Assembly: GCA_045130235.1 (NCBI GenBank)
Contig: JBGUPJ010000048.1
Span: 124,001-188,000, forward strand
From: UBA1756 sp045130235
GTDB taxonomy: Bacteria; Bacteroidota; Bacteroidia; Bacteroidales; WCHB1-69
Length of the DNA stretch: 64,000 nucleotides
Reading direction: 5' to 3'
Below, one piece after another: positions 1 to 9,271 of the stretch. Position 1 is the stretch's first letter. The number at the start of each line of letters is the position of its first letter. Under the pieces are notes generated by a model, which did no database searches, was not told the DNA's origin, and saw nothing but the letters and a program-made list of their open reading frames with translations. Position numbers and translations under genes: made by a program.

Positions 1-78
1 AGCGTCAAGCTCAATGTTTTATTCTTTCAAAATGATTTACATATTCAGATGTTCTTTTGTTCCTTAAAATTGTAGCTG

Positions 79-86
79 CAAAAGTA
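79..86 (-). promoter_or_regulatory. -7 promoter element reading out of the window
   Basis: Read on the minus strand this is TACTTTTG, matching the Bacteroidota -7 consensus TAnnTTTG. It points left, so it probably serves a gene beyond the window edge. No clear -33 element is visible. Confidence 0.4.
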
Positions 87-134
87 CGAATAATTTTATT
101 CTCCCACCCACCCTCTCATTCCAATTTTTTCCCG

Positions 135-142
135 TATTTTTG
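135..142 (+). promoter_or_regulatory. -7 promoter element of the glycosyltransferase gene
   Basis: TATTTTTG matches the TAnnTTTG consensus and lies 8 bases before the ATG at 151. The transcript would therefore be leaderless or have a very short leader. Confidence 0.45.
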
Positions 143-150
143 CCGCCGTT

Positions 151-1272
151 ATGAGTAAGAATATCGGTTTCGATGCCAAAAGGGCCTTCAACAACCAGCG
201 CGGATTGGGCAACTACAGCCGCGACACGATCCGTATTCTCTCTGCTTACTATTCTGACAATCAGTATTTTCTGTTTACACCGAAAGTGAATTCCACTATT
301 CATTTTCCGCTTTCGGAGAATGCCCAAGTGCGGATGCCTCACGGTTTGCAAAAGTGCAGTCCTGCGCTCTGGCGCACTTTCTCGCTTGCCGGCGAGGCGC
401 AGAAATGCCATCTCGACCTGTTCCATGGTCTCAGCCACGAACTGCCGGTGGGCATCCAGAAGAAGAATATCCCTACGGTGGTCACCATCCACGACCTCAT
501 CTTCCTCAAATTTCCACAACTCTATCCTGCTTTCGACAGAAGGATGTATAAGCGTAAATATTTGTATAGCTGCGAAATAGCGGATAGAATTATTGCCGTA
601 AGCCAGCAAACGAAGCGCGACTTGGTGGAGCTGGCCGGTGTGCCGGAGCAGAAGGTGGAGGTGGTGTATCAAGGGTGCAGCCCGATTTTCCAGCAGCCCA
701 TCTCCGAAGAGCGGGTAGGGGAGTTGCGCCAAAAGTATGGACTGCCACAGCAGTATGTGCTGAGTGTGGGCGCGCTGGAGGAACGAAAGAACCATATTCT
801 TATCCTACAGGCACTTGCACAGCATTCTATCGACATTCCCTTGGTCATCGTCGGCAACGAGACTTCCTATACGCCGGTATTGTACCAATATATTGCCGAG
901 CATCATCTCGAATCGCAGGTGAAAATCCTCACGGGAGTGCCGTTTGCCAATTTTCCTGCCCTCTATCGTGGTGCTTCAGTGTTTGTGTATCCTTCTCTTT
1001 TTGAGGGGTTTGGAATTCCAGTTCTGGAGGCGCTCACTTCGCACGTACCGGTGATTGCCGCTACGGGAAGCTGTTTGGAGGAGAGTGGAGGCCCGCATAG
1101 TTGTTATGTTGCCCCCGATGCTCCCGACGAGCTGGCCTACCAGCTGGAGCGCATCCTGAGCGATGCAGCCTTGCGGCAAGAAATGGTTGCCCATGGTGAG
1201 GCGTATGCCCGTCAATTCACCGATGAGGCCATTGCAAAACGGCTATGGTCAGTGTATGAGTCGGTGATATGA
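151..1272 (+). CDS. Glycosyltransferase family 4 (GT-B fold)
   Basis: A 373-residue protein with the two-domain layout of retaining GT-B glycosyltransferases. The N-terminal half has GNYSRDTI and TVVTIHDLIFL. The C-terminal half opens with SVGALEERKNH and carries the donor-binding E-x7-E stretch in EGFGIPVLEA, followed by PVIAA. The family transfers a sugar from a nucleotide donor, usually in surface polysaccharide or glycolipid assembly; acceptor and sugar cannot be read from sequence. There is no signal peptide, so it is probably cytoplasmic. It stands alone, with no other capsule or O-antigen gene nearby. Confidence 0.9.
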   Translation: MSKNIGFDAKRAFNNQRGLGNYSRDTIRILSAYYSDNQYFLFTPKVNSTIHFPLSENAQVRMPHGLQKCSPALWRTFSLAGEAQKCHLDLFHGLSHELPVGIQKKNIPTVVTIHDLIFLKFPQLYPAFDRRMYKRKYLYSCEIADRIIAVSQQTKRDLVELAGVPEQKVEVVYQGCSPIFQQPISEERVGELRQKYGLPQQYVLSVGALEERKNHILILQALAQHSIDIPLVIVGNETSYTPVLYQYIAEHHLESQVKILTGVPFANFPALYRGASVFVYPSLFEGFGIPVLEALTSHVPVIAATGSCLEESGGPHSCYVAPDAPDELAYQLERILSDAALRQEMVAHGEAYARQFTDEAIAKRLWSVYESVI

Positions 1273-1284
1273 GGCAATAAAAAA

Positions 1285-1306
1285 GCGGCAAGGATTTCCT
1301 TGCCGC
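1285..1306 (-). terminator. Intrinsic terminator of the four-helix-bundle gene
   Basis: A ten-base-pair stem, GCGGCAAGGA with TCCTTGCCGC. On the minus strand it is followed by a run of T (AAAAAA at about 1279-1284 on the plus strand), so it mainly ends the gene at 1332-1772. It may also slow transcription from the glycosyltransferase side. Confidence 0.7.
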
Positions 1307-1331
1307 GATAGTATCTAACAAAATTCGGGAA

Positions 1332-1772
1332 TTAGATCATCATGTTCGACATGTCATCGTCCATCATGGCCTCTTCCTCTTCGCGCGGGTTGACGGTGCG
1401 CTGGAGGGAAGCAACTAAAGAGCCAATCATCTTGGTGAGCTCCATGAGCTGGTTGCGGGAGTACTCCTTGTCGGTGTCGTTCATGACATTGAGACGGGAA
1501 GCGATTTCCGTGTAAACTACGCATTCTCTAACGGAACTTTTGGCCATTTTGAGATAGTAGATGAATTGGGCTTTGTTGCGGGCTGAACCCTCGGCAGTGT
1601 TCATTGCGATGCCCTGGGCGGATTTCACAAAAGCCTCGCCAACAGTGGCACGACAGCTTTCGGGGAAGTTAGTAGTTACAGAATGCACCCAAGTGATGTA
1701 ATCGAGCGCTTTTGCATAGATGCGTAAGTCTTCAAATCTGAAGAAGCTCACATTATTTTCTTGTTCGTTCAT
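1332..1772 (-). CDS. Four-helix-bundle protein (23S rRNA intervening-sequence protein type)
   Basis: A 146-residue all-helical protein. FRFEDLRIYAKALDY at residues 11-25 and the later NTAEGSARN and FIYYLKMAKSSVRE stretches are typical of the small family first seen encoded inside 23S rRNA intervening sequences and now found as lone chromosomal genes in Bacteroidota. The biochemical function is unknown. The C-terminus is acidic and Met-rich (EEEEAMMDDDMSNMM), beyond the usual fold. There is no rRNA gene around it, so this is the free-standing form. Confidence 0.8.
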   Translation of the reverse strand: MNEQENNVSFFRFEDLRIYAKALDYITWVHSVTTNFPESCRATVGEAFVKSAQGIAMNTAEGSARNKAQFIYYLKMAKSSVRECVVYTEIASRLNVMNDTDKEYSRNQLMELTKMIGSLVASLQRTVNPREEEEAMMDDDMSNMMI

Positions 1773-1943
1773 AATGGTACAGGTTTTAGTTAGAAAATCG
1801 CAGCAAAAATAAAAATTTATTTCAAATAAAAACGCTCTTATTTATAAAAAAATTAACTTTTTTACTAGAAATTTTGCATAGATTTGATTATCAGCATATT
1901 AGAAAAAGTATTTTTGTCAAAAATATGAGAAAAAATACCACTT

Positions 1944-4064
1944 TTATGGCTTTACAAACTTTTCAGAGGCGATTATTTTTTGATTATCAGACAATTGAAT
2001 GAAGTAAATTCCAGGTTTGAGTGCAGACAGTGACACGGTCATCAAAGAAGAGTTCATGGTGTGCTGATAAACCAATGCTCCGGTCACGTCAAAAATCCTG
2101 CAAAGGGTAACACTGCTATTTTCAGGCAGTTGGATGTGGATGTAATCGGTGGCTGGATTGGGATATATATTACATTGTACAAGCTGATTTTCAGCAACAT
2201 TCGAATGGTCGATTTCTTTGCCCACCACAGCACGGATCATCGGGGTGCCTTTCAGGAACGATTCGTTCCATTCGGATGTGGTTTTGTATTTCCACTTGCC
2301 ACGTGCATCGGTATTCTGGTCGAAGCCGAGGTTGAGCTGGACATTATGGTTTTGGAAGAATCCCACATGGAAGGTTCCTTCAACAGGGATCGGATTGTCG
2401 AGGTAGTAGGTGACGAAATCCTCGAACTGCTGGGCATGGCCGGGCACTAAGCCGGGCATGGAGTAGATTTCATCACCTGGGGTGCCATTGTCGTCGCCCC
2501 ACACCATGAGGGTGAAATTAGCGAGGTTGGCATCCTCAGCCACCGAGTTGAACCACATGCGCACGGCACGGAGTGTGTCGGGCTGGTTGAGGTGGAACTG
2601 CATGGCGAAATAGGACTGCGGATAGGTCATGTTTGACAGCAACGAGTAACCAGCCTCAGCAGTGCCATCGTCGTATGCGAAGTAGTTATGGAAATTCTGG
2701 TAAAAGATGCAGGTGTCGTTGCTGCGGTTCATGCTGCCGGCACCCACCTCCTGGAAAACATGCGTGATGATGAAGGTGGCACTGTCGGCATTGTCGGTGG
2801 GCAGCGACGAAAACTCAAATGCGGGTCTGGCGTGCTGGGGCTCGGTGTGCAGACCGTTGGACCAATAAGGATAGGCGTTCAGGTTGTTCGTGGTATAGGA
2901 GGCCACCAAACCGCCGCCTTGTTTTCTTACATTATAGGTATAGTCGCTGTTTTTGGGCGTATTGGAAAGGTTAACCAGCACGTTCTCAAAATGGTCGCCC
3001 AGCTCGCTGTCGCGGTACTGGCTCCAGGGCATGTATTGGTAGTCGCGGAGGATCGTGGTGGTGGGCATCACGAAGGCGACATCGTTCTGGGTGGTGTCGG
3101 TCCAGGTGCGGTTGACATCAAGCCGCACATAGTCGATATTCCACTGATCCACATTGCTGGCCCAGCCTGTGATGTGGTTGTCTTCGAGGCTGGCATAGTT
3201 GCGGAAGCGGAACTGGAAGTTGTTGATCAGCCAGCGGGCATCGTTGATGGGAATCATCACTTGCTTAAAGTAGCGGAGTGGGTTCTCGGCGAGCCAATTG
3301 TCGAGACGTTCTCCCGGTGTGCTCCATACATGTTCCCACACCATCTCTTCGCCGAAGAGGGAGTCGCAGGGCAGCGGAATGCACTGGCCGGGGAAGGCAG
3401 GGGCATCGAACACATAATCCTGTCCGGGGATGAAGGGATTAAGCAGAGTGTCGCCGGCGACATACATCTCGTCTTCGCCGAGGAAGTAGTCGCAATACTC
3501 ATAGCCGATGAAAACGATGTTGCCGGTGGCGTAGCCGAACTCCAGCACCAGCGAGTCGTATCCTTCTGGCGAATTGCCAAGGCGTTCCCACTCCACACCC
3601 GACAACGTACCGCCGGCCGGCTGGTAATAGAAGCTGAGGTAGAGGGAGTCGCCGACACGCATGTCACGGTTGAGGGCGAAGTTGTAGTCGAGGCGGATGG
3701 GCAGCGAGGTGAGGTTGTCGGCGCGGAAGGGGTCGTTGGTGGCGGTGGCATATACGCGGCCGTTGTCATCCAACGCGTCGAGGGTGGCGACACCCATCGT
3801 GGGCGGCTGAATGGCGAAGGTGCGGTTGACGTAGGCGTAACCATCCTGCCAGAGGGCGGGATTCGGATAGCCTGTATAGTTGGAGAAGTCGTCGGTGAAG
3901 GGGAGGTGCAGGGCATTGCGGGTGGGGGCGGGGCGGTTTTTGGCAGCCTCACGCGCCACCTGCTTGTTGACCGTAAGACCGGTCAGTACCTCCTGAGCCT
4001 GAAGGGTAGTAATACACAGTAAAGGCAGAATTGTGGATAAGATGATTATTGATAATTTCTTCAT
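1944..4064 (-). CDS. Secreted T9SS type A sorting-domain protein
   Basis: A 706-residue protein beginning with a signal peptide (residues 1-23, ending LQAQ). The last 80 residues form a T9SS type A sorting domain: YPNPATDYIHI, then a GALVYQ-like strand and LKPGIYFIQL. Such proteins cross the inner membrane by Sec and the outer membrane by T9SS, whose core genes lie at 22.5-28.6 kb. The middle (about residues 45-620) has beta-rich, jelly-roll-like stretches but no enzyme motif I recognise. It lies 20 bases downstream of the PASTA gene and is probably co-transcribed with it. Confidence 0.85.
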   Translation of the reverse strand: MKKLSIIILSTILPLLCITTLQAQEVLTGLTVNKQVAREAAKNRPAPTRNALHLPFTDDFSNYTGYPNPALWQDGYAYVNRTFAIQPPTMGVATLDALDDNGRVYATATNDPFRADNLTSLPIRLDYNFALNRDMRVGDSLYLSFYYQPAGGTLSGVEWERLGNSPEGYDSLVLEFGYATGNIVFIGYEYCDYFLGEDEMYVAGDTLLNPFIPGQDYVFDAPAFPGQCIPLPCDSLFGEEMVWEHVWSTPGERLDNWLAENPLRYFKQVMIPINDARWLINNFQFRFRNYASLEDNHITGWASNVDQWNIDYVRLDVNRTWTDTTQNDVAFVMPTTTILRDYQYMPWSQYRDSELGDHFENVLVNLSNTPKNSDYTYNVRKQGGGLVASYTTNNLNAYPYWSNGLHTEPQHARPAFEFSSLPTDNADSATFIITHVFQEVGAGSMNRSNDTCIFYQNFHNYFAYDDGTAEAGYSLLSNMTYPQSYFAMQFHLNQPDTLRAVRMWFNSVAEDANLANFTLMVWGDDNGTPGDEIYSMPGLVPGHAQQFEDFVTYYLDNPIPVEGTFHVGFFQNHNVQLNLGFDQNTDARGKWKYKTTSEWNESFLKGTPMIRAVVGKEIDHSNVAENQLVQCNIYPNPATDYIHIQLPENSSVTLCRIFDVTGALVYQHTMNSSLMTVSLSALKPGIYFIQLSDNQKIIASEKFVKP

Positions 4065-4084
4065 AATGAGTATATTGTGGAAAT

Positions 4085-4711
4085 TTAATATTCAACTTGT
4101 GGGTCAGCTTCTGTGTCATCTAACACATCCCCATCGCCACCGTAGTCAACAGGGTTGCGACATGCCACGCCCACCTCGAGTTTGATTTTCTCGCCCTGTT
4201 TGATTTCAGTACCAGCCGCGATGGCTTTGCCCGTGCGTTCACTGTATTGGCCGAGCACCAGTCCGGGCGAATCGCTCTCGGTCTCTACCACCGTTCCGAG
4301 CAGCAGTCCCGACTCTGAAAGGATGTGTTCGGCCTGACGGAGCGATATGTCGCCAGCCAGCTTGGGCATCTTCACCATGCGGGGGGTGGAGGTGGTGATG
4401 GTTAAGGTAACTTTGCGGCCGTACTTGACATTCTCGCCCGGAAGAGGCTCTTGCTTCACCACCGTACCATCAGGCTTGCTTTCATCGAAAATCTTCACCC
4501 TGCTCACTTCAAAAGTGAAATCCTCAGCGGAATTGCGCAAATCAGCATATCGTTTTCCAACGTAGTTGGGCATTTTCACCTCCTCGCCATGACGGGTGAC
4601 TTTATTCATAATAAATGGTGCTAATATGAACAATAACACTGTGATGATGATGGCAAGCAGAATGTGAAAACCGATTCGGCTGGGATGGAAAAAATCTAAT
4701 ATTTTACTCAT
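4085..4711 (-). CDS. PASTA-domain membrane protein
   Basis: A 208-residue protein with one transmembrane helix (about residues 15-34) and two PASTA repeats outside it (about 42-107 and 111-183). The first begins with MPNYVGKRYADL, the second with MPKLAGDISLRQAEHIL. The C-terminal 25 residues are acidic. PASTA domains bind peptidoglycan fragments or beta-lactams and usually sit on Ser/Thr kinases or penicillin-binding proteins. Here there is no kinase or transpeptidase domain, a form common in Bacteroidota. A minus-strand TATCTTTG at 4764-4757 is a likely promoter. Confidence 0.85.
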   Translation of the reverse strand: MSKILDFFHPSRIGFHILLAIIITVLLFILAPFIMNKVTRHGEEVKMPNYVGKRYADLRNSAEDFTFEVSRVKIFDESKPDGTVVKQEPLPGENVKYGRKVTLTITTSTPRMVKMPKLAGDISLRQAEHILSESGLLLGTVVETESDSPGLVLGQYSERTGKAIAAGTEIKQGEKIKLEVGVACRNPVDYGGDGDVLDDTEADPQVEY

Positions 4712-4800
4712 AATGAGTTATTAACTGCAAATTTCAAAAAATATTTTATTCGGGTGCAAAGATACAACTTTTGTTGGGAGTATGTTGCAAAGAAATTTTG

Positions 4801-4808
4801 TATTTTTG
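4801..4808 (+). promoter_or_regulatory. -7 promoter element of the VWA-type gene
   Basis: TATTTTTG matches TAnnTTTG and lies 18 bases before the ATG at 4827. This supports the 4827 start over the in-frame ATG at 4782, which lies upstream of the promoter. A minus-strand promoter (CAAAGATA, 4757-4764) for the PASTA gene is close by, so the two genes share a divergent promoter region. Confidence 0.6.
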
Positions 4809-4826
4809 CAGCCCAAAATCGAAAGC

Positions 4827-6935
4827 ATGTCCATACTGACCGAATACTCACTTTGGTTCATCCCTCTCTGTCTCCTGTTGGGTGCTGCGTACGCGGCTTT
4901 CTTGTACTTGCGCAATCGCGACACCGACTACGACAAACGGGCCAAATGGGTCATGCCCATTCTGCGCGGACTCGCCATCTCCCTCATCGCTTTTCTTCTT
5001 CTTTCTCCTTTAATTAAACGCAATGTGAAAGAGGTGGACAAACCTTTGCTTCTGGTTGCGGTGGACAATTCCGAGTCGATGGTCAGTACGGCAGATTCGG
5101 CCTATTATCGCAACGAATTTCCGAAAAAGTTGCAACAGCTCATCCAAGACTTTGGCGACCAGTACGACATCAAGACCTATTTAGTGGGGGAACAGAACCA
5201 GCTGCAGGACGGTGCACAGCCTTCCGCAGTGCCGTTCAACGGCAAGACCACCAACCTCTCCTCCCTCTTCGATGAAGTCGATAACCTTTACGCCAACCAC
5301 AACATCGGCGCGATGGTGCTGGTGTCTGACGGCATCTTCAACACGGGCAGCAACCCGCAGTATGCCGCCGAACGCGCCAAGTACCCGATATACACCGTGG
5401 CCGCCGGCGACACCAGCGTGCAGACCGATCTGCTCATCGCCGACATTCTGCACAACCGGCAGACCTACCTGGGCAACTATTTCCCCGTAGAAATCAAAGT
5501 TTCAGCTACCCACCTCGCAGGCAAGAAAGCCACCCTCACCGTTTATAAAGGCGAGGAGGAAATCTATACTAAAAATATTGAAATAAGAGGAAATCAGCAT
5601 TTCGAGACTGTCAAGTTCACCCTCGAAGCCGACAAGAAAGGGATGCAGAAATACCAAGTGGAGCTCACCCCGCTGGATGGTGAAATCACCCACCGCAATA
5701 ATACACAGACTTTTTTCATCGAGGTGGTGGACCAGAAAGAGAAGATTGCCATCGTGTATTACGCCCCGCATCCCGATGTGGGTGCCATTCGTCAGGCGTT
5801 GGAACTTTCCGATAAGTACGAGGTGGATGTCTTCGCCGCTGACGCTTTCAACAAGAATGTCAACGACTATTCGCTGTTCATCCTGCATCAGCTGCCCGCC
5901 AAGAGCGCCGCTGGCGGCAACCTGCTGAACCAAATTCGCCAAAGCCAGACTTCCATCCTCTATATTCTTGGCAGCCAGAGCGACCTCAACACCTTTAACC
6001 AGCTGAATGCGGGCATGACCATCAGTCAGAGCAGCCAAGGCGGCAAAACTCTTTTCAATGAGTCGATGCCCCATTTCAACGAAAACTTCCTCACCTTCAC
6101 CTTCACGGAAGAGGCGCGACAGATGCTGAAATCCTACCCGTCGCTCACCACCTTCTTTGGCAATTACAACACGGCCGTGGGCACCAACGTATTTCTCTAC
6201 CAAAAAATCAACAACGTAGAGAGCAACTATCCGTTAGTATCTTTCTATCAACACAATAGAACCCGCATTGGCGTGATTGCCGGCACTGAGTTATGGCGTT
6301 GGCGCATGCAGAACTACCTGAAAACACAGGATTTCGAGGCGTTCGACGAAATCATCAACAAAATGGCGCTTTATTTGGCGGCGAAAGGCGACCAGAGTCC
6401 GTTCCGCGTGCATGCCGCCGAGCTTTTCAGCGAGAACACGCCCGTGGAACTCTCGGCGGAGGTGTACAACGAAAGCCAGGAGCTCATCAACACGCCCGAT
6501 GTGCGCCTCAAGCTCACCGATGGTGAAGGGAAGGAATACACCTCGCAGTTCTCGAAGCAGAACAACGCCTACTCGCTCAACCTCGGCAAACTGCCGGTGG
6601 GAGACTACGAATGGGAGGCCACCACCACCGTGGGCACCGCCACTTACACCAAGTCCGGCCACTTCAGCGTGCAGGAGATTTTGCTTGAAAGCATGAACCT
6701 CGTGGCCAACCACGACTTGCTGCGCACCATGGCGAAAAGCACCAACGGACAATGCTTCGGCATCCGCGAGATGGACAAGGTGTCGAAGTCTATCCTTCAG
6801 AACGAAAACATCAAACCTGTGGTCACCTACCACAAGAAATACACCCCCTTCCTCGACAGCTGGATCTACCTGTTGGCCATCGTGTTGCTGTTCGGCATCG
6901 AGTGGTTCATGCGGAAATGGGGCGGCGGCTACTAA
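4827..6935 (+). CDS. VWA-like membrane protein with a single C-terminal anchor
   Basis: A 702-residue protein. Two N-terminal membrane helices (about residues 5-25 and 40-60) precede a von Willebrand A-like domain with the MIDAS-type motif DNSES near residue 80 and a second acidic loop, VSDGIFN. A long extracytoplasmic beta-rich region follows, and one membrane helix near the C-terminus (LLAIVLLFGIEWFMRKW). The layout resembles Bacteroidota BatA/BatB-related and DUF4159-linked proteins of unknown role. The downstream DUF4159 gene is 24 bases away and probably in the same operon. The start was chosen at 4827 because of the promoter at 4801. Confidence 0.75.
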   Translation: MSILTEYSLWFIPLCLLLGAAYAAFLYLRNRDTDYDKRAKWVMPILRGLAISLIAFLLLSPLIKRNVKEVDKPLLLVAVDNSESMVSTADSAYYRNEFPKKLQQLIQDFGDQYDIKTYLVGEQNQLQDGAQPSAVPFNGKTTNLSSLFDEVDNLYANHNIGAMVLVSDGIFNTGSNPQYAAERAKYPIYTVAAGDTSVQTDLLIADILHNRQTYLGNYFPVEIKVSATHLAGKKATLTVYKGEEEIYTKNIEIRGNQHFETVKFTLEADKKGMQKYQVELTPLDGEITHRNNTQTFFIEVVDQKEKIAIVYYAPHPDVGAIRQALELSDKYEVDVFAADAFNKNVNDYSLFILHQLPAKSAAGGNLLNQIRQSQTSILYILGSQSDLNTFNQLNAGMTISQSSQGGKTLFNESMPHFNENFLTFTFTEEARQMLKSYPSLTTFFGNYNTAVGTNVFLYQKINNVESNYPLVSFYQHNRTRIGVIAGTELWRWRMQNYLKTQDFEAFDEIINKMALYLAAKGDQSPFRVHAAELFSENTPVELSAEVYNESQELINTPDVRLKLTDGEGKEYTSQFSKQNNAYSLNLGKLPVGDYEWEATTTVGTATYTKSGHFSVQEILLESMNLVANHDLLRTMAKSTNGQCFGIREMDKVSKSILQNENIKPVVTYHKKYTPFLDSWIYLLAIVLLFGIEWFMRKWGGGY

Positions 6936-6959
6936 TCTATTCACCTACAACTACAAGAC

Positions 6960-7616
6960 ATGAGAAAACAGTTTCTGAAAATAGCCCTCTTCCTTATCCT
7001 GACGGTGTCGGGAGCATCCGGCAGTGCGCAGCAGATTGCCCTGCTGAAGTACCGTGGCGGCGGCGACTGGTACGCCAATCCCACCTCGCTGCCCAACCTG
7101 ATTGCCTTCTGCAACCAGAACCTGTCGATGTCGTTAGACCCCAAGCCGGCCACGGTGGAGGTGGGCAGCACCGACCTGTTCCAGTATCCCTTCGTGCACA
7201 TGACCGGCCACGGCAACGTGGTGTTCTCGCAGGAGGAGGCGCAGAACCTCCGCATGTACCTGCTCTCCGGCGGTTTCCTGCACATCGACGACAACTACGG
7301 ACTCAACAACTTCATCCGCACGCAGATGAAGCTGGTCTTCCCCGAACTTGACTTCGTGGAACTCCCCTATAGCCATCCCATCTTCCACCAGAAGTATCCG
7401 TTCCCCAACGGTTTGCCGAAGATTCACGAGCACGACGGCAAACCCGCGCAGGCTTTCGGACTGGTATGGGAGGGACGGCTGGTATGCCTGTTCACCTACG
7501 AGTGCGACCTTGGTGACGGCTGGGAGGACACGGGGGTACACCACGACTCGGAAGCTACCCACCAGAAGGCGTTGAAGATGGGGGCCAACATTTTGCAATA
7601 CGTGCTGACGCATTAG
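6960..7616 (+). CDS. DUF4159 domain protein, secreted
   Basis: A 218-residue protein with a signal peptide (about 1-23, ending GSAQ) followed by a complete DUF4159 domain: IALLKYRGGGDWYANPTSL, then FVHMTGHGNVVFS, the GGFLHIDDNYGLN core, and HPIFHQKYPFPNGLP. The fold is related to class I glutamine-amidotransferase-like domains, but no catalytic role is established. It follows the VWA-like gene closely, a pairing common in Bacteroidota. The gene ends about 20 bases before the RNase P RNA. Confidence 0.85.
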   Translation: MRKQFLKIALFLILTVSGASGSAQQIALLKYRGGGDWYANPTSLPNLIAFCNQNLSMSLDPKPATVEVGSTDLFQYPFVHMTGHGNVVFSQEEAQNLRMYLLSGGFLHIDDNYGLNNFIRTQMKLVFPELDFVELPYSHPIFHQKYPFPNGLPKIHEHDGKPAQAFGLVWEGRLVCLFTYECDLGDGWEDTGVHHDSEATHQKALKMGANILQYVLTH

Positions 7617-7637
7617 TCGGCCAAAGATATAGAAAAA

Positions 7638-7971
7638 CAGCAGTTGTTCCGCCGCTGCCCCGCAAGGGGGAGAGGAAAGTCCGGGCAACACAGAGCACCG
7701 TGCTTCCTAACGGGAAGGAGTCCGCGAGGGCTACGGAAAGTGCCGCAGAAAAGATACCGCCTGCTTGCAGGTAAGGGTGAAAACGCGAGGTAAGAGCTCA
7801 CGACGCCGTGCAGTGATGCCGGTGATGGTAAACCCCACGGGTTGAAAGACCAAATAAACCGAGGCTTGAGGGTGGCTCGCCCGACTCGGAGGGTAGGTTG
7901 ATAGAGCCGTTCGGTGACGGGCGGCGTAGATAAATGGCGGAACTCGACAGAACCCGGCTTACAGACTGCTG
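7638..7971 (+). ncRNA. rnpB: RNase P RNA, bacterial type A
   Basis: The catalytic RNA that matures tRNA 5' ends. The 5' core GAGGAAAGTCCGGGC (from 7671), the central AGGGTGAAA and GGTAAACCCCA segments and the 3' CGACAGAACCCGGCTTA are the universally conserved pieces. The ends pair: CAGCAGT at 7638-7644 with ACTGCTG at 7965-7971, forming P1. A run of seven T follows directly, giving termination at P1. The length of about 334 nt is normal. Its last 13 bases overlap, antisense, the 3' end of the gene at 7959-8513. Confidence 0.95.
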
Positions 7972-8513
7972 TTTTTTTCTTTTTTCCTCACAATTTTCGT
8001 CTTTGTTACAATGCCGTCTTCGTCGTCAAACTCGGAGTAAAATATTTTGTATTGGCCTTCCTTGCCTTTGATTTTTTCAATGATAGGACCTTCGTGTTCC
8101 TCAAATAGGTTACAATGTGTGGGTATAGGATCTACAAAATATTGCCATTTACCACCTTCAAGAGTGAATATCAGGTAACTACGCCAACAGCTTGTCCACC
8201 ATTGCGGCAATATGCCTATCTCCACCGTGCCGTTGCCGTCCAAATCGCCCAAGATATCCGGCTCACCGCCTATACAGGACTCCAAAACAATGTTAGGCAG
8301 ACTTTTGTCCGAGAATTTTATCACACACTTGCACTCTCCCTTGCAATCGAAAGACTCATCGTCTGTTTCGGGCGCGACAAAATACATGGTTTCTGTTTTG
8401 CCATCCCCGTTGAAATCCCACTTGCCGACAATTTGGGCTTCAGCCTTTTGAACCAACGCAGCAAAAATAATTACTGTTACTACGAAAAGGAATACTTTTT
8501 TTAACTTTACCAT
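7959..8513 (-). CDS. Small secreted protein with FG-GAP/EF-hand-like repeats
   Basis: A 184-residue protein with a signal peptide (1-26, ending KAEAQ). The mature part opens with GKWDFNGDGKTE and later has GDLDGNGTVEIG. Both are D-x-[ND]-x-[DN]-G loops like those of FG-GAP or dockerin calcium-binding repeats. It has four closely spaced Cys around FDCKGECKC. The function is unknown. I used the start at 8513, which opens directly on the signal peptide; an in-frame longer start would overlap truA. The stop codon lies inside rnpB on the opposite strand. Confidence 0.7.
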   Translation of the reverse strand: MVKLKKVFLFVVTVIIFAALVQKAEAQIVGKWDFNGDGKTETMYFVAPETDDESFDCKGECKCVIKFSDKSLPNIVLESCIGGEPDILGDLDGNGTVEIGILPQWWTSCWRSYLIFTLEGGKWQYFVDPIPTHCNLFEEHEGPIIEKIKGKEGQYKIFYSEFDDEDGIVTKTKIVRKKEKNSSL

Positions 8514-8532
8514 TTGATGAAATATTTTGCTA

Positions 8533-9270
8533 TTATACTTTCTCCCCATACTCCACCCTTTCGAGGAAGAGTGCGTGCGCGGGGGCAGAGTCGCCTGCCG
8601 CACAGCGGTCCATGCGCTCCACAATCTGCCCGAAACCTTCCACCGTCACGCTTCCCTTACCCACCTGCAGGAGGGTGCCCACCACTGCACGCACCATGTT
8701 GCGCAGGAATCGGTCGGCAGTGATGGTGAACACCAACAACCCGTCCTCCTCGCGCCAATAGGCCTCCATAACCTTGCAGCGGTTGTTGTTGACCTGCGTG
8801 TGCAGCTTCGAGAAACTGGTGAAATCGACTGTCCGCAACAGGATGGCCGCTGCCTCGTTCATCTTCGCCACATCCAACGGGTGAAACTCGCGGCAGGTGT
8901 ACGGGAAGCGGAAACACTCCTTGCTGACCGCCACATAGTACCGGTAGGTGCGGGCCACCGCACTGAAACGAGCGTGCAAATCATCTTTTACAGGAAAGAT
9001 GCGAAAGATGGCTATCTCTTTGGGTAAAAAGCTGTTGAGTTTGTCGCAGAGCCTCATCGTATCCAACTGCAGTTCCGTATCGAAATGGGCAAAAAATTGG
9101 CGGGCGTGAACTCCCGTATCGGTGCGTCCGCAACCCGTCACCGCCACCGGCTCGCGCAACAGCAGCGTCAGGGCATGCTCCAATACGCCCTGCACCGTGC
9201 TCTGTCCGGGCTGCACCTGCCAACCCGAAAAGGGCGTTCCGTTATAGGCCATCTCGATGAAATACCTCAT
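8533..9270 (-). CDS. truA: tRNA pseudouridine synthase A
   Basis: A 245-residue enzyme that converts U38-U40 in the anticodon stem-loop of tRNAs to pseudouridine. The catalytic aspartate lies in GCGRTDTGVHA (about residues 45-55), preceded by the N-terminal MAYNGTPFSGWQVQPGQSTVQ pattern of the family. RFLRNMVRAVVGTLLQVGKG in the C-terminal half is also typical. The start at 9270 was chosen because MRYFIEMAYNG is the usual beginning. It follows dnaG with a one-base gap and is likely co-transcribed with it. Confidence 0.95.
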   Translation of the reverse strand: MRYFIEMAYNGTPFSGWQVQPGQSTVQGVLEHALTLLLREPVAVTGCGRTDTGVHARQFFAHFDTELQLDTMRLCDKLNSFLPKEIAIFRIFPVKDDLHARFSAVARTYRYYVAVSKECFRFPYTCREFHPLDVAKMNEAAAILLRTVDFTSFSKLHTQVNNNRCKVMEAYWREEDGLLVFTITADRFLRNMVRAVVGTLLQVGKGSVTVEGFGQIVERMDRCAAGDSAPAHALFLERVEYGEKV

Positions 9271-9271
9271 A

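Noticed and set aside
2688..4022. A 444-codon plus-strand frame opposite the T9SS cargo gene
   Set aside because: Val/Gly-rich composition with no signal peptide or motif; it mirrors the minus-strand coding gene.
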